Of a stretch of DNA of 64,000 bases, positions 8,727 through 16,648 are shown piece after piece; positions within the stretch are counted from its first letter, which is position 1; every line of letters starts with the position of its first letter. The notes beneath the pieces are model-generated. The model was not told the DNA's origin. It saw nothing but the letters and a program-made list of their open reading frames with translations, and searched no databases. Position numbers and translations under genes: made by a program. The stretch lies in assembly GCF_900090205.1 (NCBI RefSeq), contig NZ_LT607802.1:3746548-3810547 (forward strand). Reading direction: 5' to 3'. The DNA is from Vogesella sp. LIG4 (GTDB lineage: Bacteria; Pseudomonadota; Gammaproteobacteria; Burkholderiales; Chromobacteriaceae).

Positions 8727-9203
8727 TATTCCCACACCTCCGTGGTAGAAGATATAAGACCAGCCGAATCTCGCTCTTAACGAGTTTACGGAGAGCTATA
8801 AAAAACAAAAACCTGTCGATACCGGGGCTTGGAAGCTATTCCCCCCGGAATCGAGGCCGGGATTTTGGGCCAAATCCCCCCCTGGGGCAAGCGTTTTTTG
8901 CCGCGGTTTTTTGTGCCAAGTCAATGGATTGACCCCGGAAATACCCCTACACCCCGACATTTTAAATTTAGCCCAAAAAAACCGTTTCCATTCATGACCT
9001 TGTGTTTTTTCGCCGTCACAATCCGCCTTTTGCAGCACCCTGACGGCAGCAGGGACTCCCCCTATGGTGCAATGCACCACAAACGGCGATAATGCGCGTT
9101 CCCGCAAGGCAGCCTGCCTGCTCTGGCGCCGCGCGCGGCAAGAACAACAACACGCAACAACGGCACAGACTCTTTATCTGAAAGTCTTCGCTACGGATCC
9201 GAC
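8727..9203. other. Long intergenic region between the Rieske gene and ackA
   Basis: No convincing gene. The two flanking genes diverge, so both promoters must lie here. The composition is odd for the window: runs of C (near 8840 and 8875), runs of T (near 8893 and 8907) and an AT-rich patch at 8960-8985. A small hairpin GGCAA-TTGCC near 8884-8900 is followed by GCGGTTTTTT, a possible short terminator. A 7-1-7 dyad is listed separately. ackA itself has only a weak ribosome site. Confidence 0.5.
9065..9079. promoter_or_regulatory. Dyad TGGTGCA-A-TGCACCA upstream of ackA
   Basis: A perfect inverted repeat of 7-1-7, about 125 bp before the ackA start codon. Its size and symmetry suit a dimeric repressor site. 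No regulator gene is adjacent, so the binding protein is unknown. Confidence 0.4.
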
Positions 9204-10400
9204 ATGATCACCCACACCCTCGTCATCAACTGCGGCAGCTCGTCGCTGAAATTCGCGCTGATTGATACCCGCACCCAGGCCACCACGCTGAGCGGCCTGG
9301 CGGAACGGCTCGGCCTGGCCGATGCCGGCATCAGCTTCAAGCAGGACGGCCGCAAGGTGGAGCTGTCGCTGGCGCAGGGCGACCACGCCGGCGCCATGCG
9401 CGCCATCCTCGCCTACCTGAACGAGCGCGAGCTGACCGCCAGTGTCAGCGCCATTGGCCACCGCGTGGTGCACGGCGGCGAGACCTTCAAGCAATCCACC
9501 CTGATCGACGCCGGCGTGATCGCCGCCATCGAGCGCTGTGCGCGGCTGGCGCCGCTGCACAACCCGGCGCACCTGCTGGGCATCCGCACCGCCATGCAGT
9601 GCTTCCCCGGCCTGCCGCAGGTGGCGGTGTTCGATACCGCCTTCCACCAGAGCATGCCGCAGCACGCCTACCTGTACGCGGTGCCGATGCGGCTGTACCG
9701 TGAGCACGGCGTGCGCCGCTACGGCTTTCACGGCACCAGCCACCGCTATGTCAGCGCCGAGGCGGCGCGCATGCTGGGCAAACCCCTGGCCGACACCGCG
9801 CTGGTCAGCGCCCACCTGGGCAACGGCGCCTCGGTGGCGGCGGTGCTGGGCGGGCGCAGCGTGGACACCAGCATGGGCCTGACCCCGCTGGAAGGCCTGG
9901 TGATGGGCACCCGCTCCGGCGACATCGACCCCGGTGTGTTCGGCTACCTGGCCACCGAGCTGGACACCGACATCCAGGGCGTCACCAATATCCTCAACCA
10001 GCAGTCCGGCCTACTGGGCCTGTCCGAATTGTCCAGCGACTGCCGCGAGCTGGAGCAGGCCGCCGCCGACGGCCATACCGGTGCCATCGTCGCGCTGGAA
10101 GTGTTCTGCTACCGCCTGGCCAAGCAGATCGCCGCCATGACCGTGGCGCTGGGCCGGCTGGATGCGCTGGTATTCACCGGCGGCATCGGCGAGAACTCGC
10201 CGCTGATCCGCGGCAAGGTGATCCGCCAGCTGGGTTTGCTCGGCCTGCAGCTGGACGCTGCGGCCAACGATGCCGCCTGTCGCGGCCAGTCCGGCCGCAT
10301 CAGCCGCGCCGACGGCACCGCCGCGCTGGTGGTAAACACCAATGAAGAGCTGATGATCGCGCTGGATACCGCCGCCCTTACCGGGCAGCAAGGAGCGTAA
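9204..10400 (+). CDS. ackA: Acetate kinase
   Basis: Interconverts acetate + ATP and acetyl phosphate + ADP in the cytoplasm. The 398-residue length matches the family. Signature blocks are present: NCGSSSLKF near the N-terminus (phosphate-binding fold of the ASKHA superfamily), GHRVVHGG, the HNPAHL block, FHGTSHRYVS, AHLGNGAS and FTGGIGENS. It is the first gene of ackA-pta: the pta ATG follows three bases after the stop. The pair carries substrate-level phosphorylation or acetate re-assimilation, and acetyl phosphate can act as a phospho-donor to response regulators. One uptake-like 10-mer lies at 10259. Confidence 0.97.
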   Translation: MITHTLVINCGSSSLKFALIDTRTQATTLSGLAERLGLADAGISFKQDGRKVELSLAQGDHAGAMRAILAYLNERELTASVSAIGHRVVHGGETFKQSTLIDAGVIAAIERCARLAPLHNPAHLLGIRTAMQCFPGLPQVAVFDTAFHQSMPQHAYLYAVPMRLYREHGVRRYGFHGTSHRYVSAEAARMLGKPLADTALVSAHLGNGASVAAVLGGRSVDTSMGLTPLEGLVMGTRSGDIDPGVFGYLATELDTDIQGVTNILNQQSGLLGLSELSSDCRELEQAAADGHTGAIVALEVFCYRLAKQIAAMTVALGRLDALVFTGGIGENSPLIRGKVIRQLGLLGLQLDAAANDAACRGQSGRISRADGTAALVVNTNEELMIALDTAALTGQQGA

Positions 10401-10403
10401 GCC

Positions 10404-12494
10404 ATGCAGACCTTCCTGATCGCCCCGGTCGGCTTTGACGCCGGCCTCACCTCGGTATCGCTGGGCCTGCTGCGCGCACTGGAGCGCGACGGACTGAAAG
10501 TGGGCTTCGTGAAGCCCATCGCCCAGGGTGGCGAAGGCGCCGAGCCGGAACGCTCCAGCCACTTCGCCCGCGAGCTGTGTCACCTCAACGCGCCGACGCC
10601 GATCAGCATGGAGCGCGCCGAACACCTGCTGAGCCAGGGCCAGCTCGACCAGCTGCTGGAAGAAGTGGTAAGCCTGTACCAGCAGGCTGCGGCCAACGTG
10701 GACGTGGTAATCGTCGAGGGCCTGGTGCAGGACCAGCAACACGTGTTCAGCACCTATATCAACAGCAAGATCGCACGCACCCTGCAGTGCGAGGTGCTGC
10801 TGGTGGGTGCCGGCGGTGCGCTGCCCAGCCACGAGCTGGCGGAAAAGCTGGAAATCGCCATGCAGGCCTTCAATGGCGGCAGCAACCGCATCGCCGGTTA
10901 CATCCTCAACCGTCTGCCGGCCGGGCAGGATGCCAGAACGTTGGCCGCAGAGATCGCCGCCAGCAGCCACCTGCTGCAGACGCGGCGCATCCCCTGCCTG
11001 GGCGGCATTCCGCTGGAGCCGGAGCTGATGGCGCCGCGCACGCTGGACGTGGCCAACTACCTGAAGGCGCGCCTGCTGCACGCCGGCCAGATCACCCGCC
11101 GCCGCGTGCTAAGCATGTCGGTGATGGCGCGCTCGGTGCCGCACATCGTGCACCTGCTCAAGCCCGGCGCACTGGTGATTGCCCCCGGCGACCGCGAAGA
11201 CGTGATCCTGGCCACCGCCATGGCGGCGATGAACGGCGTGCCGCTGGCCGGCCTGCTGCTGACCTGCGGCGCGGAGCCGGACCCGCGCGTGGCGCAGCTG
11301 TGCCACAAGGCGTTCACCAGCGGCATGCCGGTGCTGTCCATCGACACCAACACCCTGGACACCACCACGCTGATCGCGGCGATGAACCGCCAGGTGCCAT
11401 CCGACGACCTGGAACGCATGGAACGGGTGGTGGATTTCGTTGCCGAGCACCTGAACACCGCCGTGCTGCAGCAGCGCATCGGCGACAGCCACGAGAAACG
11501 CCTGTCGCCGCCGGCCTTCCGCTACCAGCTGATGGAAAAGGCGCGCCGCGCCGCCAAGCGCATCGTGCTGCCGGAAGGCAACGAGCCGCGCACGGTGCAG
11601 GCCGCCGCCATCTGCCACGAGAAAGGCATTGCCCGCTGCGTGCTGATCGGCGACCGCGAGGAAATCACCCACGTGGCCGAGGCGCAGGGCATCGTGCTGC
11701 CGGCCGGGGTGGAGATCGTCGACCCCAACGAGGTACGCGGCCGCTACGTGGCACCGATGGTGGAGCTGCGCAAGAGCAAGGGCCTGAACGCGCCGATGGC
11801 CGAACAGCAGCTGGAAGACAACGTGGTGCTGGGCACCATGATGCTGGCGCTGAACGAGGTGGACGGCCTGGTATCCGGCGCGGTGCACACCACCGCCAAC
11901 ACCATCCGCCCTGCCCTGCAGCTGATCAAGGCGGCGCCCGGCGCCAGGCTGGTCTCCAGCGTGTTCTTCATGCTGATGCCGGACCAGGTGCTGGTCTACG
12001 GCGACTGTGCGGTGAACCCGGATCCGAGCGCGGAGGAGCTGGCCGACATCGCCATCCAGAGCGCGGACTCCGCCGCCGCCTTCGGCATTCCGCCGCGGGT
12101 GGCGATGATCTCCTACTCCACCGGCGCCTCCGGCAGTGGCGACGACGTGGAAAAGGTGCGCGAGGCCACCCGCATCGCCCGCACCAAGCGCCCCGAACTG
12201 CTGATCGACGGCCCGATGCAGTACGACGCCGCCAGCGTGGAATCGGTGGGCCGGCAGAAGGCGCCGGACAGCCCGGTAGCCGGCCGCGCCAATGTGTTCG
12301 TGTTCCCGGACCTGAACACCGGCAACACCACCTACAAGGCGGTGCAGCGCTCCGCCGGCGTGGTGTCGGTGGGGCCGATGCTGCAGGGGCTGAAGAAGCC
12401 GGTGAACGACCTGTCGCGCGGCGCGCTGGTGGACGACATCGTCTACACCATCGCCCTCACCGCCATTCAGGCCGAGCAGCTGCCGGCGGAGTAA
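10404..12494 (+). CDS. pta: Phosphate acetyltransferase
   Basis: Interconverts acetyl-CoA and acetyl phosphate. At 696 residues this is the long, three-part Pta type: an N-terminal P-loop-like domain (MQTFLIAPVGFDAGLTSVS), a middle DRTGG domain at about 220-330, and the C-terminal catalytic PTA domain from about 370, with VLPEGNEPRTVQAA, YSTGASGSGDDV and FPDLNTGNTTYKAVQRSAG. AGGAG lies just before the start. The gene is closed by a strong hairpin. Two uptake-like 10-mers lie in the N-terminal half (10688, 10940). Confidence 0.97.
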   Translation: MQTFLIAPVGFDAGLTSVSLGLLRALERDGLKVGFVKPIAQGGEGAEPERSSHFARELCHLNAPTPISMERAEHLLSQGQLDQLLEEVVSLYQQAAANVDVVIVEGLVQDQQHVFSTYINSKIARTLQCEVLLVGAGGALPSHELAEKLEIAMQAFNGGSNRIAGYILNRLPAGQDARTLAAEIAASSHLLQTRRIPCLGGIPLEPELMAPRTLDVANYLKARLLHAGQITRRRVLSMSVMARSVPHIVHLLKPGALVIAPGDREDVILATAMAAMNGVPLAGLLLTCGAEPDPRVAQLCHKAFTSGMPVLSIDTNTLDTTTLIAAMNRQVPSDDLERMERVVDFVAEHLNTAVLQQRIGDSHEKRLSPPAFRYQLMEKARRAAKRIVLPEGNEPRTVQAAAICHEKGIARCVLIGDREEITHVAEAQGIVLPAGVEIVDPNEVRGRYVAPMVELRKSKGLNAPMAEQQLEDNVVLGTMMLALNEVDGLVSGAVHTTANTIRPALQLIKAAPGARLVSSVFFMLMPDQVLVYGDCAVNPDPSAEELADIAIQSADSAAAFGIPPRVAMISYSTGASGSGDDVEKVREATRIARTKRPELLIDGPMQYDAASVESVGRQKAPDSPVAGRANVFVFPDLNTGNTTYKAVQRSAGVVSVGPMLQGLKKPVNDLSRGALVDDIVYTIALTAIQAEQLPAE

Positions 12495-12552
12495 CACCGG
12501 CGCCCGGACGCCAACGGCGCAGCCGGGAACGTGGGCAGCCCCTCCACACGCA

Positions 12553-12581
12553 ACAAGGCCCCCGCTCTGCGGGGGCCTTGT
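12553..12581 (+). terminator. ackA-pta terminator
   Basis: A perfect 13-bp stem (ACAAGGCCCCCGC and complement) with a TCT loop. There is no long T run, but stem strength and position, about 58 bp past the pta stop, fit an intrinsic terminator. An uptake-like 10-mer follows at once (12586). Confidence 0.7.
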
Positions 12582-12585
12582 CTCA

Positions 12586-12595
12586 TGCGGCCAAC
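12586..12595. repeat. Uptake-like 10-mer TGCGGCCAAC, intergenic
   Basis: Exact copy of the over-represented word, placed directly after the pta terminator. See the finding on this repeat for all positions. Confidence 0.8.
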
Positions 12596-12620
12596 CTTGC
12601 TGCTTTTCGGCAGCCACACT

Positions 12621-12692
12621 CCCCGGATGTGCTGCGCTTATCCGGGTTACGGTGCCATCTACTTCCCCGGATGCGCCTGCGGCGCATCCGGG
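12621..12692. repeat. REP-like doublet of two hairpins
   Basis: Two palindromes that share the arm CCCGGAT/ATCCGGG lie 19 bp apart. The first is at 12622-12646 (arm, 11-base loop, arm). The second, 12666-12692, is a perfect 12-bp stem CCCGGATGCGCC with a TGC loop. Paired hairpins with conserved arms between genes are the form of REP/BIME elements. A second doublet with a different sequence lies at 53345-53434. Confidence 0.65.
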
Positions 12693-12700
12693 CTAGCAAG

Positions 12701-13030
12701 CTAGGAACCGCCGAGGTTGAACTCCACGCCCGGCACTTTTTCCGGCTGCCCGGTCTGCTGGATTTCCCGGCTGGCCGCCTGTGCCGCACTGCGCAGCGGC
12801 TCCGGCAGCGAACCCCACAGATCGATGATGGCCGCCGCCAGCAATTGCCCGCCCAGGCATTCGCTGCTGGCATCCAGCACCTGAGCCAGCGCCTGCAGCT
12901 GCAAGGCCTGCTCTGCCGCCAGCGGCAGCTTCTGCATGCGCACCGATGAACTCTTCAGATCGCAGCAGGCCAGGCCGTGCTCGCGGTTCGTCAACAGCTC
13001 GCCAACCTGCTTGTCCAGCATCTGCCCCAT
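12701..13030 (-). CDS. Small hypothetical protein
   Basis: A 109-residue soluble protein of no family I recognise. The start MGQMLDKQVGELL has an excellent ribosome site (AGGAGAGG) and the gene follows the window's codon use, so it is probably real. It has two cysteines side by side (ACCDL) and a further one near the middle (SECLGG), with mostly helical, leucine- and glutamine-rich sequence. It ends in VEFNLGGS. The longer open frame upstream is rejected for lack of a ribosome site. It diverges from the chemoreceptor gene to its right. Confidence 0.6.
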   Translation of the reverse strand: MGQMLDKQVGELLTNREHGLACCDLKSSSVRMQKLPLAAEQALQLQALAQVLDASSECLGGQLLAAAIIDLWGSLPEPLRSAAQAASREIQQTGQPEKVPGVEFNLGGS

Positions 13031-13115
13031 GATCCCTCTCCTTTGCTGACCGTGTGTCACCAGCATAGGCCAGCGTGGCGGCAATGCCAGTTGGTGCGTG
13101 GTGCACTGCGCAATA

Positions 13116-13182
13116 CAAACAATTGTCTGCATGCAAAAAATCCGTTACGAACCAGCTGCTTGCCGAATTCAAACAATTGTTT
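13116..13182. promoter_or_regulatory. Repeated CAAACAATTGT boxes in a divergent promoter region
   Basis: Two copies of CAAACAATTGT, at 13116-13126 and 13170-13180, 54 bp apart centre to centre. The second is part of a perfect 12-bp palindrome AAACAATTGTTT. They sit between the small hypothetical gene and the chemoreceptor gene. The spacing is close to five helical turns, as expected for a looping or cooperative regulator. The protein is unknown. Confidence 0.4.
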
Positions 13183-13272
13183 TAGCCTGTGCGCACGGGT
13201 CAAACACTCGTTCGAAAAGAAAAGCCAGTGCAGCCCGCCAGAGGCATTGCCGGCACAACACGAGGAAACTAC

Positions 13273-14751
13273 ATGTCTCTCAACGCCATCATCGAGTGGT
13301 TCATTCCGGACAGCATCCGCCAGGATGCCGACGGGCTGATCCGCGCGCGCACCGTGGTCAGCGTCGGCCTGCTGGCCGGGGTCATCGCACCGCTGTTCGC
13401 CATCTCCTATTTCAAGCTGCACCACCCGGCCATGGGCACCGGCATCGTGGTGGGCGGCATGGCCATGCTGCTGGGCGCACTGCTGCTCAAGCTCAGCGGT
13501 GCGCTGCGCGTGGTGGCGCAGTTCATCGTGCTGGTGATGTACCTGATGGTGTGCTGGATGGTGTATGTGAACGGCGGCATCATGTCCACCAGCATCATGT
13601 GGTTCGCCTCGGTGCCGTTTGCCGCCATCTTCGTCAGCGGCCGCACTTCCGGCATTGTGTGGACGCTGCTGACTTTCAGCATGATCGCAGTGATGTTCCT
13701 GCTGTCCGCCGCCGGCGACATCCCGCCCACGCCGATCGCCCACGAGGAGTTGCCCATCCTGCAGGCCAAGTCGCTGATCGGCCTCACCCTGGTGGTGCTG
13801 AGCCTGGCGCTGGCCTACGACCGCGCCAAGTCGCGCAGCTTCGCCCGGCTGGAGCAGGCGCGCGAAGCCGCCGAACACGCCACCCGCGCCATGAAGGAGA
13901 TGATGGAACAGGTCACCCGCTCCATCAGCGCCGCCTCCAGCGAAAGCCGCGACATTGCCGGCAGCACGCAGATGATCGCCCGCACCATGAGCACGCAGCG
14001 CCACCGCGCCGAAGGCATGGTGGTGATCGCGCAGCAGATGGCGGTGGTCACCAGCCAGAACGCCGCGCAGTCGCACAGCGCCACCAGCATGGCGCACAAC
14101 GCCGGCTCTGCGGCCAACGATGGCGGCGCGGCAATGGACCAGGCGGTGGGCCAGCTGAACCAGGCCGGCGAAGTGATCGCCCACGCGGTGCAGCGCATGG
14201 AAGAACTGGAACAGCGCAGCGCCGAGGTGAACGGCATCGTGCAGCTGATCCGCGACATTGCCGACCAGACCAACCTGCTGGCGCTGAACGCCGCCATCGA
14301 GGCCGCCCGTGCCGGCGAAATGGGCCGCGGCTTTGCCGTGGTGGCCGACGAGGTGCGCAAGCTGGCCGAGCGCACCCAGCACGCCACGCTGGATATCGAA
14401 CAGAAAATCGGCCTGATCGTCAGCGGCACCCACCAGGCCATCGACGCCATCCGCAACGGCAATGATCAGGTGCACGCCGGCCGCCAGCACGCGCTGGATG
14501 CGCAGCAGCGCCTGGCCGGCATCATCCGCGACACCCACGCGCTGGCACAGCTGCTGGGCGAGGTGTCGCAGGCAGAGGAATGCCAGAACCAGGGTTTTGC
14601 GCAGTTTGCCGGCGACATCGGCGCGGTGGGCGATGCCAGCCGCACGCTGTCCGGCGAGACGGAAACCATTGCCAGCGCCACCGAGCGGCTGGACAAGCTG
14701 ATGGCCGAGCTGGGCGACAATGTGCAGCAATTCCGCCTGGCCACCGCCTGA
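13273..14751 (+). CDS. Methyl-accepting chemotaxis protein with multi-span membrane sensor
   Basis: A 492-residue chemoreceptor. The N-terminal 190 residues hold about six hydrophobic segments with only short loops, so sensing is probably within the membrane or of its state, rather than by a periplasmic domain. There is no clear HAMP domain. The C-terminal signalling part has the hairpin tip [20 protein letters not shown] followed by [23 protein letters not shown], the CheA/CheW contact region of MCPs. The start [10 protein letters not shown] has GAGGAAA upstream. The signal sensed is unknown. An uptake-like copy lies at 14109. Confidence 0.9.
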   Translation: MSLNAIIEWFIPDSIRQDADGLIRARTVVSVGLLAGVIAPLFAISYFKLHHPAMGTGIVVGGMAMLLGALLLKLSGALRVVAQFIVLVMYLMVCWMVYVNGGIMSTSIMWFASVPFAAIFVSGRTSGIVWTLLTFSMIAVMFLLSAAGDIPPTPIAHEELPILQAKSLIGLTLVVLSLALAYDRAKSRSFARLEQAREAAEHATRAMKEMMEQVTRSISAASSESRDIAGSTQMIARTMSTQRHRAEGMVVIAQQMAVVTSQNAAQSHSATSMAHNAGSAANDGGAAMDQAVGQLNQAGEVIAHAVQRMEELEQRSAEVNGIVQLIRDIADQTNLLALNAAIEAARAGEMGRGFAVVADEVRKLAERTQHATLDIEQKIGLIVSGTHQAIDAIRNGNDQVHAGRQHALDAQQRLAGIIRDTHALAQLLGEVSQAEECQNQGFAQFAGDIGAVGDASRTLSGETETIASATERLDKLMAELGDNVQQFRLATA

Positions 14752-14755
14752 GAAG

Positions 14756-14765
14756 GTTGGCCGCA
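14756..14765. repeat. Uptake-like 10-mer GTTGGCCGCA, intergenic
   Basis: Exact copy immediately after the chemoreceptor stop codon and just before the terminator hairpin. Confidence 0.8.
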
Positions 14766-14769
14766 AAGC

Positions 14770-14808
14770 AAAACCGCCTGCCGCTATGCCGGTCAGGCGG
14801 TTTTTTTT
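14770..14808. terminator. Bidirectional terminator between chemoreceptor and HAD gene
   Basis: An 11-bp stem AAAACCGCCTG with complement, 13-base loop, then eight T on the plus strand. The A tract on the left gives a T tract for the minus-strand gene too, so it can stop both convergent transcripts. Confidence 0.85.
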
Positions 14809-14826
14809 GCATCCAGCCTTCAGCCC

Positions 14827-15612
14827 TTAGCCGAAGGCCAACTCCAGCACCCCGGCCACCGCCGAGTCGGCATGGTGGCCGATGGCACGCGCCTGCGGCA
14901 CCTGCCCGCTCAAGCGCGGGCTGGCATTGGCCATGCGGTGCGGGTACCCCACCAGCTGCAGCATTTCCACATCGTTCTGCGCATCGCCGAACGCCGCGCA
15001 GTCCTGCGCTGCAACGCCCAGCTGCGCCAGCAACAGCGACAAGGCGCTGCCCTTGCTCACTCCCGCCGCCATCACCTCCAGGTAGCAATCCTGCGAGTAC
15101 ACCAGCGCCAGCTGGCCTTCGAAGCGGTGCAGGATGTCCTGCTCGATGGCCGCCAGCCGTTCCGGCGCCGCATGGTAGATGATCTTGGCGACATTGCTGC
15201 CGTGGTAATCCACCAGGCTGTCCACCTGCTGCGCCTTGCCGGCATAAGCCAGCAGCGGCCCGTGGTAGCGGCAGGCCAGGCGGTGCTCGTCCAGGTACAG
15301 CGCCATCTCGGCATCGCCGGCCAGCACCGGCTGCACCAGCTTGTTCACCAGCGCCGGCGCCAGGTTGGCCGCATACAGTTCGCGGTCGTCGTGGGCATGC
15401 ACGCGGGCGCCATTGGAGCTGATCACGCTGATGGACAGATCCTGCCCCGCAGCCAGGATGTTGCGCACATCGCGGTGGTGGCGGCCGGTGGCGACGATCA
15501 GCTGGCAGCCGGCGGCGGCAGCGCGGCGCAGTGCCTGCCAGCTGCGGGCGTTGACGCGGGAATCGGCATCCAGCAGGGTGCCGTCCAGATCGGTGGCAAT
15601 GGCGCGAAACAT
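14827..15612 (-). CDS. HAD-superfamily (Cof-type) sugar-phosphatase-like protein
   Basis: A 261-residue cytoplasmic phosphatase of the Cof/YidA group. Motif I is DLDGTLLD at the N-terminus (nucleophile Asp and general acid Asp), followed by the ATGRHH motif II region, GVSKGSAL with the motif III lysine, and FGDAQNDVEML (motif IV). These enzymes act on sugar phosphates or other phosphometabolites; the substrate is unknown. AGGAG lies before the ATG. It diverges from a DeoR-family regulator over a 150-bp region full of TGCA-type repeats, so regulation by that protein is likely. One uptake-like copy lies at 15364. Confidence 0.87.
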   Translation of the reverse strand: MFRAIATDLDGTLLDADSRVNARSWQALRRAAAAGCQLIVATGRHHRDVRNILAAGQDLSISVISSNGARVHAHDDRELYAANLAPALVNKLVQPVLAGDAEMALYLDEHRLACRYHGPLLAYAGKAQQVDSLVDYHGSNVAKIIYHAAPERLAAIEQDILHRFEGQLALVYSQDCYLEVMAAGVSKGSALSLLLAQLGVAAQDCAAFGDAQNDVEMLQLVGYPHRMANASPRLSGQVPQARAIGHHADSAVAGVLELAFG

Positions 15613-15639
15613 GGTGATCTCCTGGTAACAGACCCAGCA

Positions 15640-15700
15640 ATTGTGCACCTTCATGCACAAACACGCAAACAATCATGCAAAAACGTGCTGCAAATCTGGC
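15640..15700. promoter_or_regulatory. TGCAC/TGCAAA repeats in the HAD-DeoR divergent promoter
   Basis: Several related short repeats run in a row: TGTGCA near 15642, ATGCACAAA near 15653, ATGCAAAAA near 15674 and CTGCAAAT near 15689. DeoR-family repressors often bind clustered direct repeats, so this is a plausible operator for the adjacent regulator, acting on both genes. Confidence 0.4.
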
Positions 15701-15762
15701 AATAAATTGACCTGCCACGCCCGATGCTGCACGATTGCGCAAACTTTACCGGCCAAACACGC

Positions 15763-16563
15763 ATGAACAGCGACAACACCCTGCTCCGCCCCGGCAATAC
15801 CAGCCTGCCCAGCGAACGCCAGCATTACATCCGCCAGCTGCTGCTGCAGGACGGCCGCGTGCTGGCCACCGAGCTGGCGCAGGCGCTGGGCGTGTCGGAA
15901 GACTCTATCCGCCGCGATCTGCGCGAACTGGCCGCCAGCGGCGCCTGCAAGCGGGTGTACGGCGGCGCGGTGGCGATGACGCCCAACACCGGCAGCTTCA
16001 GCGAGCGCAGCCGCGAGCATGTGGCCAGCAAGGTGCGACTGGCGGCGGCGGCGGTACAGCTGCTGCAGCCGGGGCAGTTCGTGTTCCTGGATTCCGGCAC
16101 CACCAACCTGGAAATCGCCCGCGCGCTGCCGGACATGGCACTGAGCATCGCCACCAACTCCATCCCCATCGCCGCCACCCTGCTCGGCCGCCAGCAGTTC
16201 GAAGTCACCCTGGTGGGCGGGCGCATGGATCACCGCATCGGCGGCACCATCGGCACCGCCGCCGCGCTGGAGGTGCAGGCGATGCGGCCGGACATCTGCT
16301 TTCTGGGCACCTGCTCGGTGGACATCGAGCTGGGCATCGGCACCACCATCGCCGAGGAAGCCGCGTTCAAGCGCCTGCTGGTGCGCCAGTGCAGCCAGAT
16401 TGTGCTGGCGGTCACCAACCAGAAGCTGGGCACCGCCTCGCCGTTCGCGGTGACGCCGCTTGCCGAGGTGAGCCGGCTGGTGATCGAAGCCGACGCCGAG
16501 CCGCACAAGGTGGCGCAGCTGCAGGGCAGCGGCGTGCCGCTGCTGTTCGCCGCACGCGGCTGA
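15763..16563 (+). CDS. DeoR-family transcriptional regulator
   Basis: A 266-residue repressor. The N-terminus holds the DeoR helix-turn-helix (RQHYIRQLLLQDGRV, then LAQALGVSEDSIRRDLREL with the VYGGAV signature). The C-terminal DeoRC domain has the sugar-isomerase-like pattern with LDSGTTNLEIARAL and LVGGRMD. Such proteins respond to a sugar phosphate, which fits the divergent HAD phosphatase. I choose MNSDNT as start; an ATG 39 bases upstream is possible, and neither has a strong ribosome site. Confidence 0.88.
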   Translation: MNSDNTLLRPGNTSLPSERQHYIRQLLLQDGRVLATELAQALGVSEDSIRRDLRELAASGACKRVYGGAVAMTPNTGSFSERSREHVASKVRLAAAAVQLLQPGQFVFLDSGTTNLEIARALPDMALSIATNSIPIAATLLGRQQFEVTLVGGRMDHRIGGTIGTAAALEVQAMRPDICFLGTCSVDIELGIGTTIAEEAAFKRLLVRQCSQIVLAVTNQKLGTASPFAVTPLAEVSRLVIEADAEPHKVAQLQGSGVPLLFAARG

Positions 16564-16579
16564 TACCCGCCAAACGAAA

Positions 16580-16607
16580 ACGGCGCACAGTTCTCACTGT
16601 GCGCCGT
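16580..16607. terminator. Terminator after the DeoR gene
   Basis: A perfect 12-bp stem ACGGCGCACAGT with a TCTC loop, followed by CTTGTTT. On the left the sequence CGAAAA gives some T on the minus strand, so it may also stop rimO transcription coming from the right. Confidence 0.75.
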
Positions 16608-16613
16608 CTTGTT

Positions 16614-16633
16614 TGCGGCCAACGTTGGCCGCA
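16614..16633. repeat. Inverted pair of the uptake-like 10-mer, perfect 20-bp palindrome
   Basis: TGCGGCCAAC joined directly to GTTGGCCGCA with no spacer. It lies between the convergent deoR-type gene and rimO, next to a terminator hairpin. In Neisseria, inverted DUS pairs at gene ends commonly act as terminators; the same layout is seen here at three other places. Confidence 0.85.
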
Positions 16634-16648
16634 TGAATCATGCGTGGC

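Noticed and set aside
8796..9107. Overlapping open frames of about 90-100 codons on both strands upstream of ackA
   Set aside because: They occupy the homopolymer-rich intergenic region, have no ribosome site and read as low-quality sequence in both directions.
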